Positions 35,681-45,800 of a stretch of 64,000 bases of DNA are shown piece by piece. Every line of letters begins with the position of its first letter. Position 1 is the first letter of the stretch. The stretch lies in NCBI RefSeq assembly GCF_003991405.1, contig NZ_RPEN01000155.1, positions 155,074 through 219,073 of the forward strand. The letters run 5' to 3'. The stretch is from Pseudorhodobacter sp. E13. GTDB lineage: Bacteria; Pseudomonadota; Alphaproteobacteria; Rhodobacterales; Rhodobacteraceae. Position numbers and translations under genes: made by a program. Below the pieces are notes generated by a model. The model was not told where the DNA came from. It did no database searches and saw only the letters and a list, made by a program, of their open reading frames with translations.

Positions 35681-36715
35681 ATGAGCCAAAGCCAAACCTT
35701 TTTCCGATCATTTTTTGATATGAACGGCACAGCCTCGCGCAAGCGGGGCTGGTTGGTTTTTGGGCTGTGCACCTTTGCCACGCTGTTTATTCTGGGGATT
35801 GGCGCGGTCAGTTCCGATACCCAGCGCTGGCTGTTGCCCTTGGTGGGGCCGATCATGGCGGTGCAGGTGGTCACAGTTGTGCAGCGTTTGCACGATGCCG
35901 GGCGGTCCGGCTACTGGTCATGGCTGACGCTGATCCCGGTTTTGGGGCTGGTGGCAAGCATGGGCATCAACCTGCTGCGCCCCGCGCCGGGGGCCTTTGC
36001 CGCACCGGGCCACCGCGTTGCGCAAGGGTTGGGCTATGGTCTGCTGGCGGCGTTTGCCGTGCTTTGCGTTCTGCGCTTTTTTGTAGGTGCGTTCTGGATA
36101 CCCAGCGGCAGCATGAAGCCCACGCTTCTGGTTGGCGATTACATTCTGGTGCCCTTTACCGATGCCGCTGATTTGCAGCGCGGCGATGTGGTGGTGTTTC
36201 GCCATACGACAAAGCACTTTGATTTCATCAAGCGGCTGATCGGCCTGCCCGGCGATACGGTGCAGATGGTCGGGGGGCAGGTGGTTCTGAACGGCACCCC
36301 GCTGCCGCAGGCGCCGCTGGGCGCCTTTACCGAACCCTATGACCGCCAAGGACCAAGCCACCATCTGCCGCGCTGTCAGGCCCCGGCCCCGGCCAAGGGC
36401 GGCGATTGCGTGAAACCGATGGCGCGGGAAACCCTGCCCGATGGCCGCAGCTATGCTGTGCTGGACATCGAACCCAACGGCTTTGCCGATACCACGGCCA
36501 TCTTTACAGTGCCGCCGGGGCATCTGTTCTTTCTGGGCGATAACCGCGACAATTCGATGGACAGCCGCATCGCCCCGGCCAATGGCGGGCTGGGCTTTGT
36601 GCCGTTTGAGAATGTGATCGGGCGGGTGTCGCGCGTGGTGTTTTCCGCGGCGGGGGAGTCTTTGGGCGATGTGTCGACATGGCGAGACGGGCGAAACTGG
36701 AGGCCGGTTGAATGA
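35681..36715 (+). CDS. Second signal peptidase I with an N-terminal DUF805-like membrane domain
   Basis: The 344-residue protein is a fusion. Residues 1-105 resemble DUF805: helices near 23-44 and 52-68, the signature [14 protein letters not shown] (69-82) and a further helix. From about 115 it is a complete signal peptidase I: helix, Ser144 ([14 protein letters not shown]), Lys184 ([16 protein letters not shown]) and [11 protein letters not shown]. The pair with lepB suggests a tandem duplication followed by domain gain. It overlaps rnc by four bases. What the extra domain does is unknown. Confidence 0.88.
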   Translation: MSQSQTFFRSFFDMNGTASRKRGWLVFGLCTFATLFILGIGAVSSDTQRWLLPLVGPIMAVQVVTVVQRLHDAGRSGYWSWLTLIPVLGLVASMGINLLRPAPGAFAAPGHRVAQGLGYGLLAAFAVLCVLRFFVGAFWIPSGSMKPTLLVGDYILVPFTDAADLQRGDVVVFRHTTKHFDFIKRLIGLPGDTVQMVGGQVVLNGTPLPQAPLGAFTEPYDRQGPSHHLPRCQAPAPAKGGDCVKPMARETLPDGRSYAVLDIEPNGFADTTAIFTVPPGHLFFLGDNRDNSMDSRIAPANGGLGFVPFENVIGRVSRVVFSAAGESLGDVSTWRDGRNWRPVE

Positions 36716-37398
36716 AGCTTTCCGCTGATCTGCGCGCCTTTGAGGCGCAGTTGGGGCATAAGTTCCACAACCCCGAATTGCTGGTGCAGGCTGTCACCCA
36801 TGCGTCGATTTCATCGCCCACAAGGCCGGATAATCAAAGGCTGGAGTTTCTGGGCGACCGGGTTTTGGGCCTTGTCATGGCCGAGGCTTTGCTGACCGCT
36901 GATGAAGGGGCCGCCGAAGGCCAGCTTGCGCCGCGCTTCAACGCGATGGTGCGCAAGGAAACCTGCGCCGATGTCGCGCGTGAGATCGGGCTGGGCGAGG
37001 TGTTGAAGCTTGGCCGGTCCGAGATGATGTCGGGCGGGCGGCGCAAAGAGGCCTTGCTGGGCGATGCGCTGGAAGCCTTGATTGCGGCGGTCTATCTGGA
37101 TGGCGGCTTTGATGCGGCGCGCGCGCTGATCACGCGGCTTTGGGTGGCGCGGATTGCCACGGTCAAGGTAGATGCCCGCGACCCGAAAACCGCCTTGCAG
37201 GAATGGGCACAGGCGCGCGGCATGACGCCGCCGCGCTATACCGAAACATCCCGCTCTGGCCCGGATCATCAACCGATCTTTACGGTTGAGGTGCGGTTGG
37301 ACAATGATGAAACCGAGACGGCATCCGCCGGAACGAAACGCGCCGCCGAACAGGCCGCAGCCCGGACCCTGCTGGCCCGGATGGAGCATATGACATGA
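36712..37398 (+). CDS. rnc: Ribonuclease III
   Basis: The 228-residue enzyme cleaves double-stranded RNA in rRNA and mRNA processing. The nuclease domain shows [15 protein letters not shown] and [20 protein letters not shown] with the metal-binding acids. The C-terminal double-stranded-RNA-binding domain runs from [12 protein letters not shown] to [13 protein letters not shown]. It overlaps the upstream signal peptidase gene and era by four bases each. Confidence 0.97.
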   Translation: MKLSADLRAFEAQLGHKFHNPELLVQAVTHASISSPTRPDNQRLEFLGDRVLGLVMAEALLTADEGAAEGQLAPRFNAMVRKETCADVAREIGLGEVLKLGRSEMMSGGRRKEALLGDALEALIAAVYLDGGFDAARALITRLWVARIATVKVDARDPKTALQEWAQARGMTPPRYTETSRSGPDHQPIFTVEVRLDNDETETASAGTKRAAEQAAARTLLARMEHMT

Positions 37399-38369
37399 CA
37401 GATGAAACCAACCCTATCGGCCCCGGCACCACGCAGGAAACCGGCCCCGTCGGCGGCGAAGGCAACACGCGGGCGGGCTTTGTCGCCCTGATCGGCGAGC
37501 CGAATGCCGGGAAATCGACGCTGCTGAACCGCATGGTCGGTTCTAAGGTGTCGATCGTGACGCATAAGGTGCAGACCACCCGCGCCCGTATTCGCGGCAT
37601 CGCGATGGAAGGCCGGGCGCAGATTGTGTTTGTCGATACCCCCGGCCTGTTCCGCCCGCGCCGCCGCTTGGACCGCGCCATGATCGCCGCCGCTTGGGGC
37701 GGGGCTGCCGATGCCGATTTGATCGTGCTGTTGGTCGAGGCGCATCGCGGTTTGACCGAAGGCACCGCTGCCATCATCGATTCCATGCGCGACCGGATTC
37801 CGCAGGGGCAGAAAGTGGCGCTTGCGATCAACAAAATCGACCGGGTGAAGGCCGAGGTCTTGCTGGGCCTGTCGCAAAAGCTGAACGAGGCCTTTCCCTT
37901 TGCCGAAACCTTCATGATTTCGGCCGAAAAGGGCTATGGCGTCGACAAGCTGCGCGAATGGCTGGCGGGGGAATTGCCGACCGGGCCGTGGTTCTATCCC
38001 GAAGATCAGATTGCCGATTTGCCAATGCGCATGATCGCCGCCGAGGTGACGCGCGAAAAGCTGACCCTGCGCCTGCATGAGGAACTGCCGTATCAGCTGA
38101 CCGTGGAAACGGAAAAATGGGAAGACCGCAAGGACGGCTCTACCCGGATTGACCAGATCGTCTATGTCGCACGCGATGGGCACAAGGGGATTGTGCTGGG
38201 CAACAAGGGCGAGACGATCAAATCCGTCGGGCAGGCCGCGCGGGTCGATTTGATGGAATTTCTGGGCCGGCCCGTGCATTTGTTCTTGCAGGTGAAGGTG
38301 CGGCCAAACTGGCTGGAAGAGCCGGAGCGCTATTCCGAGATGGGGCTGGAGTTTAAGGACGGGAACTGA
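37395..38369 (+). CDS. era: GTPase Era
   Basis: The 324-residue GTPase helps 16S rRNA maturation and 30S assembly. G motifs are [15 protein letters not shown] and AINKIDRV; the C-terminal KH domain includes [19 protein letters not shown] hydrophilic N-terminal extension of about 30 residues precedes the G domain. It is coupled to rnc by an ATGA overlap, as usual. Confidence 0.97.
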   Translation: MTDETNPIGPGTTQETGPVGGEGNTRAGFVALIGEPNAGKSTLLNRMVGSKVSIVTHKVQTTRARIRGIAMEGRAQIVFVDTPGLFRPRRRLDRAMIAAAWGGAADADLIVLLVEAHRGLTEGTAAIIDSMRDRIPQGQKVALAINKIDRVKAEVLLGLSQKLNEAFPFAETFMISAEKGYGVDKLREWLAGELPTGPWFYPEDQIADLPMRMIAAEVTREKLTLRLHEELPYQLTVETEKWEDRKDGSTRIDQIVYVARDGHKGIVLGNKGETIKSVGQAARVDLMEFLGRPVHLFLQVKVRPNWLEEPERYSEMGLEFKDGN

Positions 38370-38394
38370 CGGCGTTCTATTTTTCTTCGAAAAA

Positions 38395-38430
38395 TTGCCT
38401 CCGGCGGGGATATTTTTGAATAGATGAAAG
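38395..38430 (+). repeat. Dispersed intergenic repeat, type 2, copy 3
   Basis: TTGCCTCCGGCGGGGATATT then TTTGAATAGATGAAAG closely matches the reverse copy at 24884-24916. It runs into the ribosome-binding region of the DUF1491 gene. Confidence 0.6.
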
Positions 38431-38438
38431 CTGCGACC

Positions 38439-38774
38439 ATGAGCGCACGGGTGACGGCAGATTTTTGGGTGCGGGCCTATCTGCGCCGTTTGGAACTGGC
38501 GGGGATACCGGCCTTCGTCACCGCGCATGGTGATGCCACGGCGGGGGCGGTTCTGGTCAAGCAAACGCCGCTGGATGGCACGGCGCGGGCGTTTCAACGC
38601 TCTTTCGATCTGATGTCAGGGGCGCGGGCTTGGGTGATGATGGCCGAAGGCCCCGAGCGGGAGGTGGATGCCGCCATTGCCCGTCAACGCGGTTTTGACC
38701 CTGATCTGTGGGTGATTGAGGTCGAAGACCGCGCGGGCCGTCATTTGCTGGAGCAAGAGGGGCTGGCGGAGTGA
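38439..38774 (+). CDS. DUF1491 family protein
   Basis: The 111-residue soluble protein begins ARVTADFWVRAYLRRLELAG and continues GDATAGAVLVKQTPLDG and RQRGFDPDLWVIEVEDR, the DUF1491 pattern of alphaproteobacteria. The function is unknown. The conserved place between era and recO suggests a housekeeping role. ATG 38439 matches the family N-terminus; an ATG at 38424 is within the upstream repeat. Confidence 0.88.
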   Translation: MSARVTADFWVRAYLRRLELAGIPAFVTAHGDATAGAVLVKQTPLDGTARAFQRSFDLMSGARAWVMMAEGPEREVDAAIARQRGFDPDLWVIEVEDRAGRHLLEQEGLAE

Positions 38775-38798
38775 CGCGGCCCTTGCGATAGTCAGCCG

Positions 38799-39521
38799 AT
38801 GGAATGGCAAGATGAAGGGGTGCTGATTGCCATGCGCCCGCATGGTGAGGCCTCTGCGATCATAGAAGTGTTCACAGCCGTGCATGGACGCCATGCCGGG
38901 GTTGTGCGGGGCGGGGCCTCGCGCAAGGTGGCCGCTATCATGCAACCCGGCACGCAGCTTGCCGTGACATGGCGCGCGCGGCTGGAGGATCACATCGGCA
39001 GTTTCAGCGTGGAGCCCTTGCAAAGCCGCGCCGCCTTGCTGGGGGATCGGCTGGCTTTGGCGGGGTTGTCGGCGATTTGTGCGATGCTACGGGTGGCGCT
39101 GCCCGAACGCGAGGGGCATCCGAACCTGTGGCGGGCGACCATGGCGCTTTTGGCGGCATTGGAGCATGATCCGGACTGGCCCGCGCTCTATCTGCGGTGG
39201 GAGTTGATCTTGCTGGAGGAATTGGGTTTCGGTCTGGATCTGACCCGCTGTGCGGCCACAGGCAGTCGCGATGATCTGGCCTTTGTCAGCCCGAAGACCG
39301 GGCGCGCGGTCAGCCGTGGCGGGGCGGGGGAATGGGCGGATCGGTTGTTCCCGCTGCCGCAATGTCTGATGGGGCAGGGGCCTGCCTCGGCCGCAGAGGT
39401 GGCGCAGGGGTTGGCGATCACCGGGCATTTTCTGGCGCGCGAATTGGCCCCGGTTTTGGGCAATCGCCCGATGCCAGAGGCCCGCACGCGATTATTGACC
39501 ATGTTGGAGAAGCGTCGATGA
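38799..39521 (+). CDS. recO: DNA repair protein RecO
   Basis: The 240-residue protein has an N-terminal OB fold ([37 protein letters not shown]) and a helical C-terminal part with [18 protein letters not shown]. It anneals DNA and loads RecA with RecR in the RecF pathway. The zinc-binding Cys cluster is reduced to a single Cys, as in many alphaproteobacteria. It overlaps the next gene by four bases. Confidence 0.95.
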   Translation: MEWQDEGVLIAMRPHGEASAIIEVFTAVHGRHAGVVRGGASRKVAAIMQPGTQLAVTWRARLEDHIGSFSVEPLQSRAALLGDRLALAGLSAICAMLRVALPEREGHPNLWRATMALLAALEHDPDWPALYLRWELILLEELGFGLDLTRCAATGSRDDLAFVSPKTGRAVSRGGAGEWADRLFPLPQCLMGQGPASAAEVAQGLAITGHFLARELAPVLGNRPMPEARTRLLTMLEKRR

Positions 39522-40114
39522 AGGGACTAGTTGTCATAGGCCACCCGGCTTGCCCCAGTTACAGCCATGCTTTGGGTGATCAGGTTGCGGCGGCTTGGCG
39601 TGACTTGGGGATTGCGGTGGAGGTGTTGGACCTTGCCGCCCTTGGGTTTGATCCATCCCTGACCCAAGCGGAGGCAAGCGGGGCTCCCCGGCAAGACCCA
39701 GCCGTCTTGGGGCATATCGCAGCCCTGCGCGCGGCGGATTACTTGGCCATCATTCACCCGGTGATGTGGGGGATGCCGCCTGCTGTGCTGAAAGGGTGGG
39801 TGGACAGGGTGTTCGCGCCCGATGTCGCCTATGGGTTTGCCCCTGACGCGCCCGAGGCCGACGGGGGCAAGGCCATGGGGCTGCTGCGGCTGCGGCATGT
39901 TCTGGTGCTGTGCACCGCGAATGGCGCGCCTGTGGTCGATGATCCGTTGGAACGCATTTGGCGCGAGACGATCTTTGGCTTTTGCGGCGTGGAACAGGTG
40001 AGCTATCGCTGTTTCGTGCCACTGGTTCCCAATACGGATGCGACACGCCGGGCTTGGCTGGACGAGGCCGGGCAGATCGCGCAGGAGATTGGGGCGCAGG
40101 GTTCGGGTTTTTGA
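39518..40114 (+). CDS. Flavodoxin-fold NAD(P)H-quinone reductase-like protein
   Basis: The 198-residue protein has the flavodoxin-like fold of the MdaB/KefF/NQO group: [20 protein letters not shown] at the start, [33 protein letters not shown], and LVLCTANG. It probably binds FMN or FAD and reduces quinones or nitro compounds with NAD(P)H. It is coupled to recO by an ATGA overlap, though the functions look unrelated. Confidence 0.87.
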   Translation: MKGLVVIGHPACPSYSHALGDQVAAAWRDLGIAVEVLDLAALGFDPSLTQAEASGAPRQDPAVLGHIAALRAADYLAIIHPVMWGMPPAVLKGWVDRVFAPDVAYGFAPDAPEADGGKAMGLLRLRHVLVLCTANGAPVVDDPLERIWRETIFGFCGVEQVSYRCFVPLVPNTDATRRAWLDEAGQIAQEIGAQGSGF

Positions 40115-40223
40115 CCCGGACGCCCCGTTTCCGACCTTTTCTGTCGCCGTCTGCCTAGACGCCACGCAGCCCGCGCGCACACAAAGACCCATCGCAGCCC
40201 GCGCCAAGGCAACCTGAGACGTT

Positions 40224-41453
40224 ATGGCCAATAAATACATCCCCGTGCTTTTGCGGCACAGCCCGGCCCCGAAGGTGCAGGATTTTGCCTTGCTTGCGGG
40301 CTTGGATGCCTCGGTGCGGGGGATGCTGATTTCCGTCATGCCGCTGACGGTTTATGATGCGCTGGGCGATGCGGAATCGGTCAGCCGCGTGTATTTCATC
40401 GCGGGCCTTGTCTCTTTGATGATCGGGTTGATGGTGCCTTGGGCGACCCGGTTTGTCCCGCGCCGCTGGATGTATACGCTTGGGGCGTTGCTTTACATGC
40501 TGGGCGCGGCGCTTGCGGTGCAGGGTGGCCCGGTTGCCGTGCCGCTTGCCCTGATGGCGAATGCCGCAGCCACAGCGACCACCTTTGTCTGTTTCAACGC
40601 CTATGTGCTGGATTATATCGAGCGGTCGAACCTTGGGCGCAGCCAGTCGCTGAACATGGTCTATGCCGCTGCCCCTTGGGCCATTGGTCCGCTGCTTGGC
40701 GTGTGGTTGCGAGAGCTTTGGGCCCCGCTGCCTTTCCTTGCTGCCGGGTGCTTTGGCGTGACCCTGCTGATCACCTTTTGGATATTGCGGCTGGGCAATG
40801 GCAAGCAGATCAGCCGCGCGCGCCGCCCCGCCACCAACCCGGTCGCCTTTCTGGGCCGTTTCTTTGCCCAGCCGCGCTTGATCGCGGGCTGGTTGTTTGC
40901 TGTGGTGCGGTCCTGCGGGTGGTGGGTTTATGTCGTTTACCTGCCGATTTTCTGCATCGAGGCGGGGCTGAGCGATAAGGTCGGCGGGGTGGCGCTGTCG
41001 CTGTCCAACGCTTTGCTGTTCGTGACACCCTTGATGCTGCGGGTGGTCAACAAGCTGACGGTGCGGCGCGGGGTGCGCGCGGCCTTTGCGCTATGCGCGC
41101 TGGCCTTTATCGGTTCGGCGCTGGCCTCGCCGTTGCCTTGGGTGGCCGTGGCTTTGATGATGGCCGGATCGGTGATGCTGGTGGTGCTGGATGTGGCGGG
41201 GGGCTTGCCCTTCCTGATGGCGGTGAAACCGTCAGAGCGGACAGAGATGGCCGCGATCTATTCCAGCTTCCGCGATGTTTCCGGTATTCTGACGCCGGGC
41301 GCCGCGTGGTTGGTGCTGCTGGTTGCCCCGCTGCCGGGGGTGTTTGCGGTGGCGGGGCTTGGCATGGCCGTCTGTGTGGGCATTGCCAGCAAATTGCATC
41401 CGCGTCTTGGCACCAGCCGCCCCTCCCACGGGCGGTTGCTGCCGGGGGAATGA
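40224..41453 (+). CDS. MFS transporter
   Basis: The 409-residue membrane protein has about 12 predicted helices and a cytoplasmic central loop (GNGKQISRARRPATNP). MFS features such as FVPRRWMYTLGALLYMLGAAL in the N-half are visible. No substrate-specific motif is recognisable; the overall look is closest to drug or metabolite exporters. It stands alone, and a hairpin spans its stop codon. Confidence 0.85.
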   Translation: MANKYIPVLLRHSPAPKVQDFALLAGLDASVRGMLISVMPLTVYDALGDAESVSRVYFIAGLVSLMIGLMVPWATRFVPRRWMYTLGALLYMLGAALAVQGGPVAVPLALMANAAATATTFVCFNAYVLDYIERSNLGRSQSLNMVYAAAPWAIGPLLGVWLRELWAPLPFLAAGCFGVTLLITFWILRLGNGKQISRARRPATNPVAFLGRFFAQPRLIAGWLFAVVRSCGWWVYVVYLPIFCIEAGLSDKVGGVALSLSNALLFVTPLMLRVVNKLTVRRGVRAAFALCALAFIGSALASPLPWVAVALMMAGSVMLVVLDVAGGLPFLMAVKPSERTEMAAIYSSFRDVSGILTPGAAWLVLLVAPLPGVFAVAGLGMAVCVGIASKLHPRLGTSRPSHGRLLPGE

Positions 41454-41462
41454 CCCCCCGGC
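41441..41462. terminator. Hairpin spanning the MFS stop codon
   Basis: GCCGGGGG (41441-41448) and CCCCCGGC (41455-41462) form an 8-bp stem whose loop contains the TGA. It lies between convergent genes and lacks a T run. Confidence 0.4.
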
Positions 41463-41469
41463 CTTCGGC

Positions 41470-43140
41470 TTAATCCAGCAAACGCCGGGCGATGACCTGC
41501 GCCTGAATTTCGGCTGCACCCTCAAAGATGTTCAGAATGCGTGCATCACACAGGATGCGGCTGATCTGATATTCCAAGGCGAACCCATTGCCGCCGTGGA
41601 TTTGCAAGGCATTGTCTGCCGCCGCCCAAGCCACCCGTGCGCCCAGCAGTTTCGCCATCCCGGCCTCCAGATCGCAGCGCTTGTCATGGTCTTTTTGCCA
41701 GGCGCTGAAATAGGTAAGCTGCCGCGCGATCATGATTTCCACCGCCATCATGGCCAGCTTGCCCGACACGCGGGGAAAGGCGATCAGCGACTTGCCGAAT
41801 TGCTTGCGGTCATTGGCATATTGCAGGCCCACTTCCAGCGCGTTCTGCGCCACGCCAATCGCGCGTGCTGCGGTCTGGATGCGGGCGGATTCAAAGGTTT
41901 GCATCAATTGCTTGAAGCCTTGCCCCGGCACGCCGCCCAGCAGGTTTTCACCTTTGACCGCGAAACCGTCAAACGCCAGTTCATATTCCTTCATGCCGCG
42001 ATAGCCGAGCACTTCAATCTCGCCGCCCGTCATGCCGGGGGTGGGGAAGGGCGCAGCATCGGTTCCCGGCTGCTTTTCGGCCAGAAACATGCTCAGCCCG
42101 CGATAATCCGTCGTCTCGGGGTCGGTGCGTGCCAGCAGGGTCATCACTTGGGTGCGGGCGGCATGGGTGATCCATGTCTTGTTGCCAGTGATCGACCAAT
42201 CCTCGCCGGTCTTTACGGCGCGGGTGCGCAGGCTGCCCAAATCCGACCCGGTGTTTGGCTCGGTGAACACGGCGGTTGGCAAAATCTCACCACTCGCCAG
42301 TTTCGGCAGCCATTGCGACTTTTGCTCATCCGTGCCGCCGCAGAGAATCAGCTCTGCCGCGATCTCGGTCCGGGTGGCCAGTGACCCCACGCCGATATAT
42401 CCGCGCGACAATTCTTCCGACACCACCACCATCGAGGCTTTGGACAAGCCGAACCCGCCCAGATTTTCCGGGATCGTCAGGCCAAACACGCCCATTTCAG
42501 CAAGTTTGTCGATAATCTCCATCGGGATCAGCTCATCGCGCATATGCCAGCCATGGGCATGGGGGGCCACTTCCTCATCGGCAAAGCGGCGGAACTGATC
42601 GCGGATCATTTCCAGTTCTTCATCCAGACCGCTGGCGCCAAAGGTCGCGCGGCCATGATTTTCCTGCATCAGCCCGACAAGGGCCGTCCGCGCGGCTTGG
42701 GTATTGCCAAGCGTGATAAGCCGCGTGGCAGCAGCACCCGGCTGCCAGTCAACCCCAAGGTCTGACAGACGCGCGGTTTCGCCTTGGCTCATCGGGATGC
42801 CGCCGCGCAATTGCGCCAGATATTCGCCAAAACCGATTTGCAGCAGCAACCGCTCCATATCGCCAAAGGCCCCGGATTGCGACAGCCGCTTGGCCCAGGC
42901 GTGCATCTGCACAAGGCTTTCGCGATAGGTTGCAAGCCAGCTGAGGCAATGGGCAGCGAATTGGTTGGCCTCCATCGCGGGGCCAGAGATTTTGCCATCC
43001 ACCGTCGCCAGCGCCCGCAGCGCCTCGCGCGCGTCCTCGAACACAGCGTTGACCTCGGGCAGGGTTTCTTCGGTCAGACCCAGAAGATCGACCAGTATAG
43101 CGGCTTCGGTATCGGCAAAAGGTTGTCCATCATGGGCCAT
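41470..43140 (-). CDS. mcd: (2S)-methylsuccinyl-CoA dehydrogenase (long acyl-CoA dehydrogenase)
   Basis: The 556-residue flavoprotein has an N-terminal extension of about 165 residues before the acyl-CoA dehydrogenase fold. The core shows TEPNTGSDLGSLRTRA, WSITGNKTWITHA and the C-terminal catalytic region IFEGAAEIQAQVI. This length and extension are typical of Mcd, which oxidises methylsuccinyl-CoA to mesaconyl-CoA in the ethylmalonyl-CoA pathway. The presence of ccr in the same window supports it. Electrons would pass to EtfAB, encoded at 52.6-54.3 kb. Confidence 0.82.
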   Translation of the reverse strand: MAHDGQPFADTEAAILVDLLGLTEETLPEVNAVFEDAREALRALATVDGKISGPAMEANQFAAHCLSWLATYRESLVQMHAWAKRLSQSGAFGDMERLLLQIGFGEYLAQLRGGIPMSQGETARLSDLGVDWQPGAAATRLITLGNTQAARTALVGLMQENHGRATFGASGLDEELEMIRDQFRRFADEEVAPHAHGWHMRDELIPMEIIDKLAEMGVFGLTIPENLGGFGLSKASMVVVSEELSRGYIGVGSLATRTEIAAELILCGGTDEQKSQWLPKLASGEILPTAVFTEPNTGSDLGSLRTRAVKTGEDWSITGNKTWITHAARTQVMTLLARTDPETTDYRGLSMFLAEKQPGTDAAPFPTPGMTGGEIEVLGYRGMKEYELAFDGFAVKGENLLGGVPGQGFKQLMQTFESARIQTAARAIGVAQNALEVGLQYANDRKQFGKSLIAFPRVSGKLAMMAVEIMIARQLTYFSAWQKDHDKRCDLEAGMAKLLGARVAWAAADNALQIHGGNGFALEYQISRILCDARILNIFEGAAEIQAQVIARRLLD

Positions 43141-43366
43141 GGCGTGGTCCTTCCTCGGCTAATTGCTGCACTTGCGAAATGGTCTAAAGCCTTTGCAGGC
43201 GCAGCGCAACAAGATTTCAATTCAACTGCGCAATGCGACCGAATATGTCGCAGATATTGCGGCGCGCTAGGGCGGGGCTGAGAATTGGCAAGCTTTCAGG
43301 CATAGAAACTTCGCGCGCGCGGGTCTATGCAGGGCGTATAGACGCGAAGCAGGGGCGGGCAGGGCG

Positions 43367-44146
43367 ATGGCCATTCTAAACAGTATCATGGCAGATCAAA
43401 GCCTTGCCATATTCGCCCTTGCGATGGCGATCACGTTGTTCGCGGGCTTTGTCAAAGGGGCTGTGGGCTTTGCGATGCCGATGATCATGATCTCGGCCTT
43501 CTCGTCGTTTTTGTCGCCGGAACTGGCCTTGTCGGGCCTGATTCTGCCGACCTTGGTCACCAATGTCAGCCAGGCCTTTCGTGATGGTGGGGCGGCTTTC
43601 ATGGGGTCGTTGCGGAAATACTGGCGGTTTTTGCTGGCCACCGTGATCTTTATCACCATCTCGGCCCAATTCGTGCGCGATATCCCGCAGAACCTGTTTC
43701 TGGCGCTGTTGGGCGGACCGATCACCGCCTATGCCCTGCTGCAATTGTCAGGGCGCAGCCTTGCTATCCGGCTGGATCACCAAACCCGCGCCGAATGGCT
43801 GTTGGGCGTAGTGGCCGGGCTTTACGGTGGCTTGTCTGGTGTTTGGGGGCCGCCGCTGATCGTTTACCTGATGTCCATCGGCACCGAAAAGCGCGAGATG
43901 CTGCGCGTGCAAGGCGTGGTGTTCATGCTTGGCTCTGTCATCCTGCTGTTCGCCCATCTGAATTCCGGGGTGATGAGCGGGGCAAACGCGACCTTTTCGG
44001 CGGCTTTGGTGGTGCCTGCGGTGCTGGGCATGGCGCTTGGCTACCGCGTTGGCAACCGCATGAATCAGGTGCGGTTCCGCTGGTGGACGCAGGTGTTGCT
44101 GGTGCTGACCGGGCTGAACCTGCTGCGCCGGGCCTTCGGGCTGTAG
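43367..44146 (+). CDS. TauE/SafE-family membrane transporter (TSUP)
   Basis: The 259-residue membrane protein has about eight helices in two related halves, with GFVKGAVGFAMPMIMI at the start of the first and GLYGGLSGVWGPPLIVYLMSIG at the start of the second. TSUP proteins export sulfite, sulfoacetate or similar anions. The substrate is unknown. It is monogenic, preceded by a 226-base intergenic region with no gene I can see and followed by a terminator hairpin. Confidence 0.9.
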   Translation: MAILNSIMADQSLAIFALAMAITLFAGFVKGAVGFAMPMIMISAFSSFLSPELALSGLILPTLVTNVSQAFRDGGAAFMGSLRKYWRFLLATVIFITISAQFVRDIPQNLFLALLGGPITAYALLQLSGRSLAIRLDHQTRAEWLLGVVAGLYGGLSGVWGPPLIVYLMSIGTEKREMLRVQGVVFMLGSVILLFAHLNSGVMSGANATFSAALVVPAVLGMALGYRVGNRMNQVRFRWWTQVLLVLTGLNLLRRAFGL

Positions 44147-44158
44147 GGCAAAAGGAAA

Positions 44159-44183
44159 AGACCGGGGGAAGGCCCCCCGGTCT
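44159..44183. terminator. Hairpin between the TauE-type gene and pckA
   Basis: AGACCGGGGG and CCCCCGGTCT form a perfect 10-bp stem with a 5-base loop, between convergent genes. Confidence 0.65.
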
Positions 44184-44204
44184 GTGAGTGTCAGCAGCGT
44201 TGGA

Positions 44205-45800
44205 TCAGATCGCAGCGGCTTTCACGTCATCGTCGATATAGGGCACATACTGGCCGAAGTTATCGGCAAACATCTGCACCAGTTTGGCCGCTTGCGCATC
44301 ATAGGCGTCCTGATCTTCCCATGTGCGGCGCGGGTCCAGCAGAACATCCGCCACCCCATCGGCTGCCACCGGCACTTCGAAGCCGAAGTTGGGATCACGG
44401 CGGAAGCTGCCTTGGACCAACGTGCCGTTCAGCGCCGCCGTCAGCAGGGCGCGCGTGGCCCGGATCGGCATGCGAGAGCCGGTGCCATAAGCGCCCCCGG
44501 TCCAGCCGGTGTTCACCAGCCAGCAGGTCGCGCCATGCTGTGCGATCAGGGCTTGCAGAAGCTTGCCGTAAACCTCTGGCCGGCGCGGCATGAAAGGCGC
44601 ACCAAAGCAGGTCGAGAAAGTCGGTGTCGGTTCCGTCACGCCGCGTTCTGTCCCTGCAACCTTGGAGGTAAAGCCCGACAGGAAGTGATACATCGCCTGC
44701 GCGGGCGTCAGCTTGGCAATCGGCGGCAGAACCCCAAAGGCATCACAAGTCAGCATGATGATATTCTTCGGATGCCCGCCAAGGCCGGTGCTGGAGGCAT
44801 TCGAAATCGCTTCCAGCGGATAGGCGCAGCGCATATTCGCGGTCAGGCTGTCATCGTCGAAATCAAGTTCCAGCGTTTCCGGGTCATAGACCATGTTTTC
44901 GATCACGGTGCCAAACCGATGGGTCGTGGCATAAATTTCCGGCTCTGCCTCGGCCCGCAGGTTGATGGTCTTGGCATAGCAGCCGCCCTCAAAGTTGAAG
45001 GTGCCTTTTTCCGACCATCCGTGTTCGTCATCCCCGATCAGGGTGCGTGACGGGTCTGCTGACAGCGTGGTCTTGCCGGTGCCTGACAGGCCAAAGAACA
45101 CAGCTGCATCTTCGGGATCACCCACCGCATGATTGGCCGAACAATGCATCGCCATCACGCCCTTTTCGGGCAGCAGATAGTTCAGCAGGGTGAACACCGA
45201 TTTCTTGTTCTCGCCTGCATATTCGGTATTCGCGATCAGGATTTCTTTTGCGTCAAAGTTCATCGCGATCACGGTTTCCGTGCGGCAGCCATGGCGCGCA
45301 GGGTCGGCCTTGAAGCTGGGGCAGTTGATGATCGTCCATTCAGGGGTAAAGCTGTCCAACTCCTCACGCGTGGGGCGGCGCAGCAAATGGCGGATGAACA
45401 GCCCATGCCATGCCAGTTCCGCCACCACACGCACATCCAGACGATGCGCAGGGTCAGCGCCTGCATAGAGATCCTGCACGAAATAGTCGCGGCCTTTCAT
45501 ATGCGCCAGCATGTCGGCGCGCAGGGCAGCAAAGCCCTCGGGCGACATCGGCGCATTGTTTTCCCACCAGATCGCGTTTTCGACCGACGGTGTGCGCACC
45601 ACGAATTTGTCTTTGGGCGAACGGCCCGTAAACTGCCCGGTGGAGACAAGGAACGCGCCGCCGATCCCCAGTTTTCCTTCGCCGCGCCCGATGGCGGCCT
45701 CAATCAAAGCGGGCTCGATCAGGTTGTAATGAACTGCCCCCAGCCCTGTTATGCCTTGTTTTTCAAGCGTTTGGCTTGGGTTTACGCGTCCTGTGTTCAT
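44205..45800 (-). CDS. pckA: Phosphoenolpyruvate carboxykinase (ATP)
   Basis: The 531-residue cytoplasmic enzyme converts oxaloacetate and ATP to phosphoenolpyruvate, the entry to gluconeogenesis. It has [14 protein letters not shown], the kinase P-loop [37 protein letters not shown] and [17 protein letters not shown] lies ten bases before the ATG. It is divergent from chvI-chvG, a common alphaproteobacterial arrangement, and the shared 339-base region probably controls both. Confidence 0.98.
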   Translation of the reverse strand: MNTGRVNPSQTLEKQGITGLGAVHYNLIEPALIEAAIGRGEGKLGIGGAFLVSTGQFTGRSPKDKFVVRTPSVENAIWWENNAPMSPEGFAALRADMLAHMKGRDYFVQDLYAGADPAHRLDVRVVAELAWHGLFIRHLLRRPTREELDSFTPEWTIINCPSFKADPARHGCRTETVIAMNFDAKEILIANTEYAGENKKSVFTLLNYLLPEKGVMAMHCSANHAVGDPEDAAVFFGLSGTGKTTLSADPSRTLIGDDEHGWSEKGTFNFEGGCYAKTINLRAEAEPEIYATTHRFGTVIENMVYDPETLELDFDDDSLTANMRCAYPLEAISNASSTGLGGHPKNIIMLTCDAFGVLPPIAKLTPAQAMYHFLSGFTSKVAGTERGVTEPTPTFSTCFGAPFMPRRPEVYGKLLQALIAQHGATCWLVNTGWTGGAYGTGSRMPIRATRALLTAALNGTLVQGSFRRDPNFGFEVPVAADGVADVLLDPRRTWEDQDAYDAQAAKLVQMFADNFGQYVPYIDDDVKAAAI

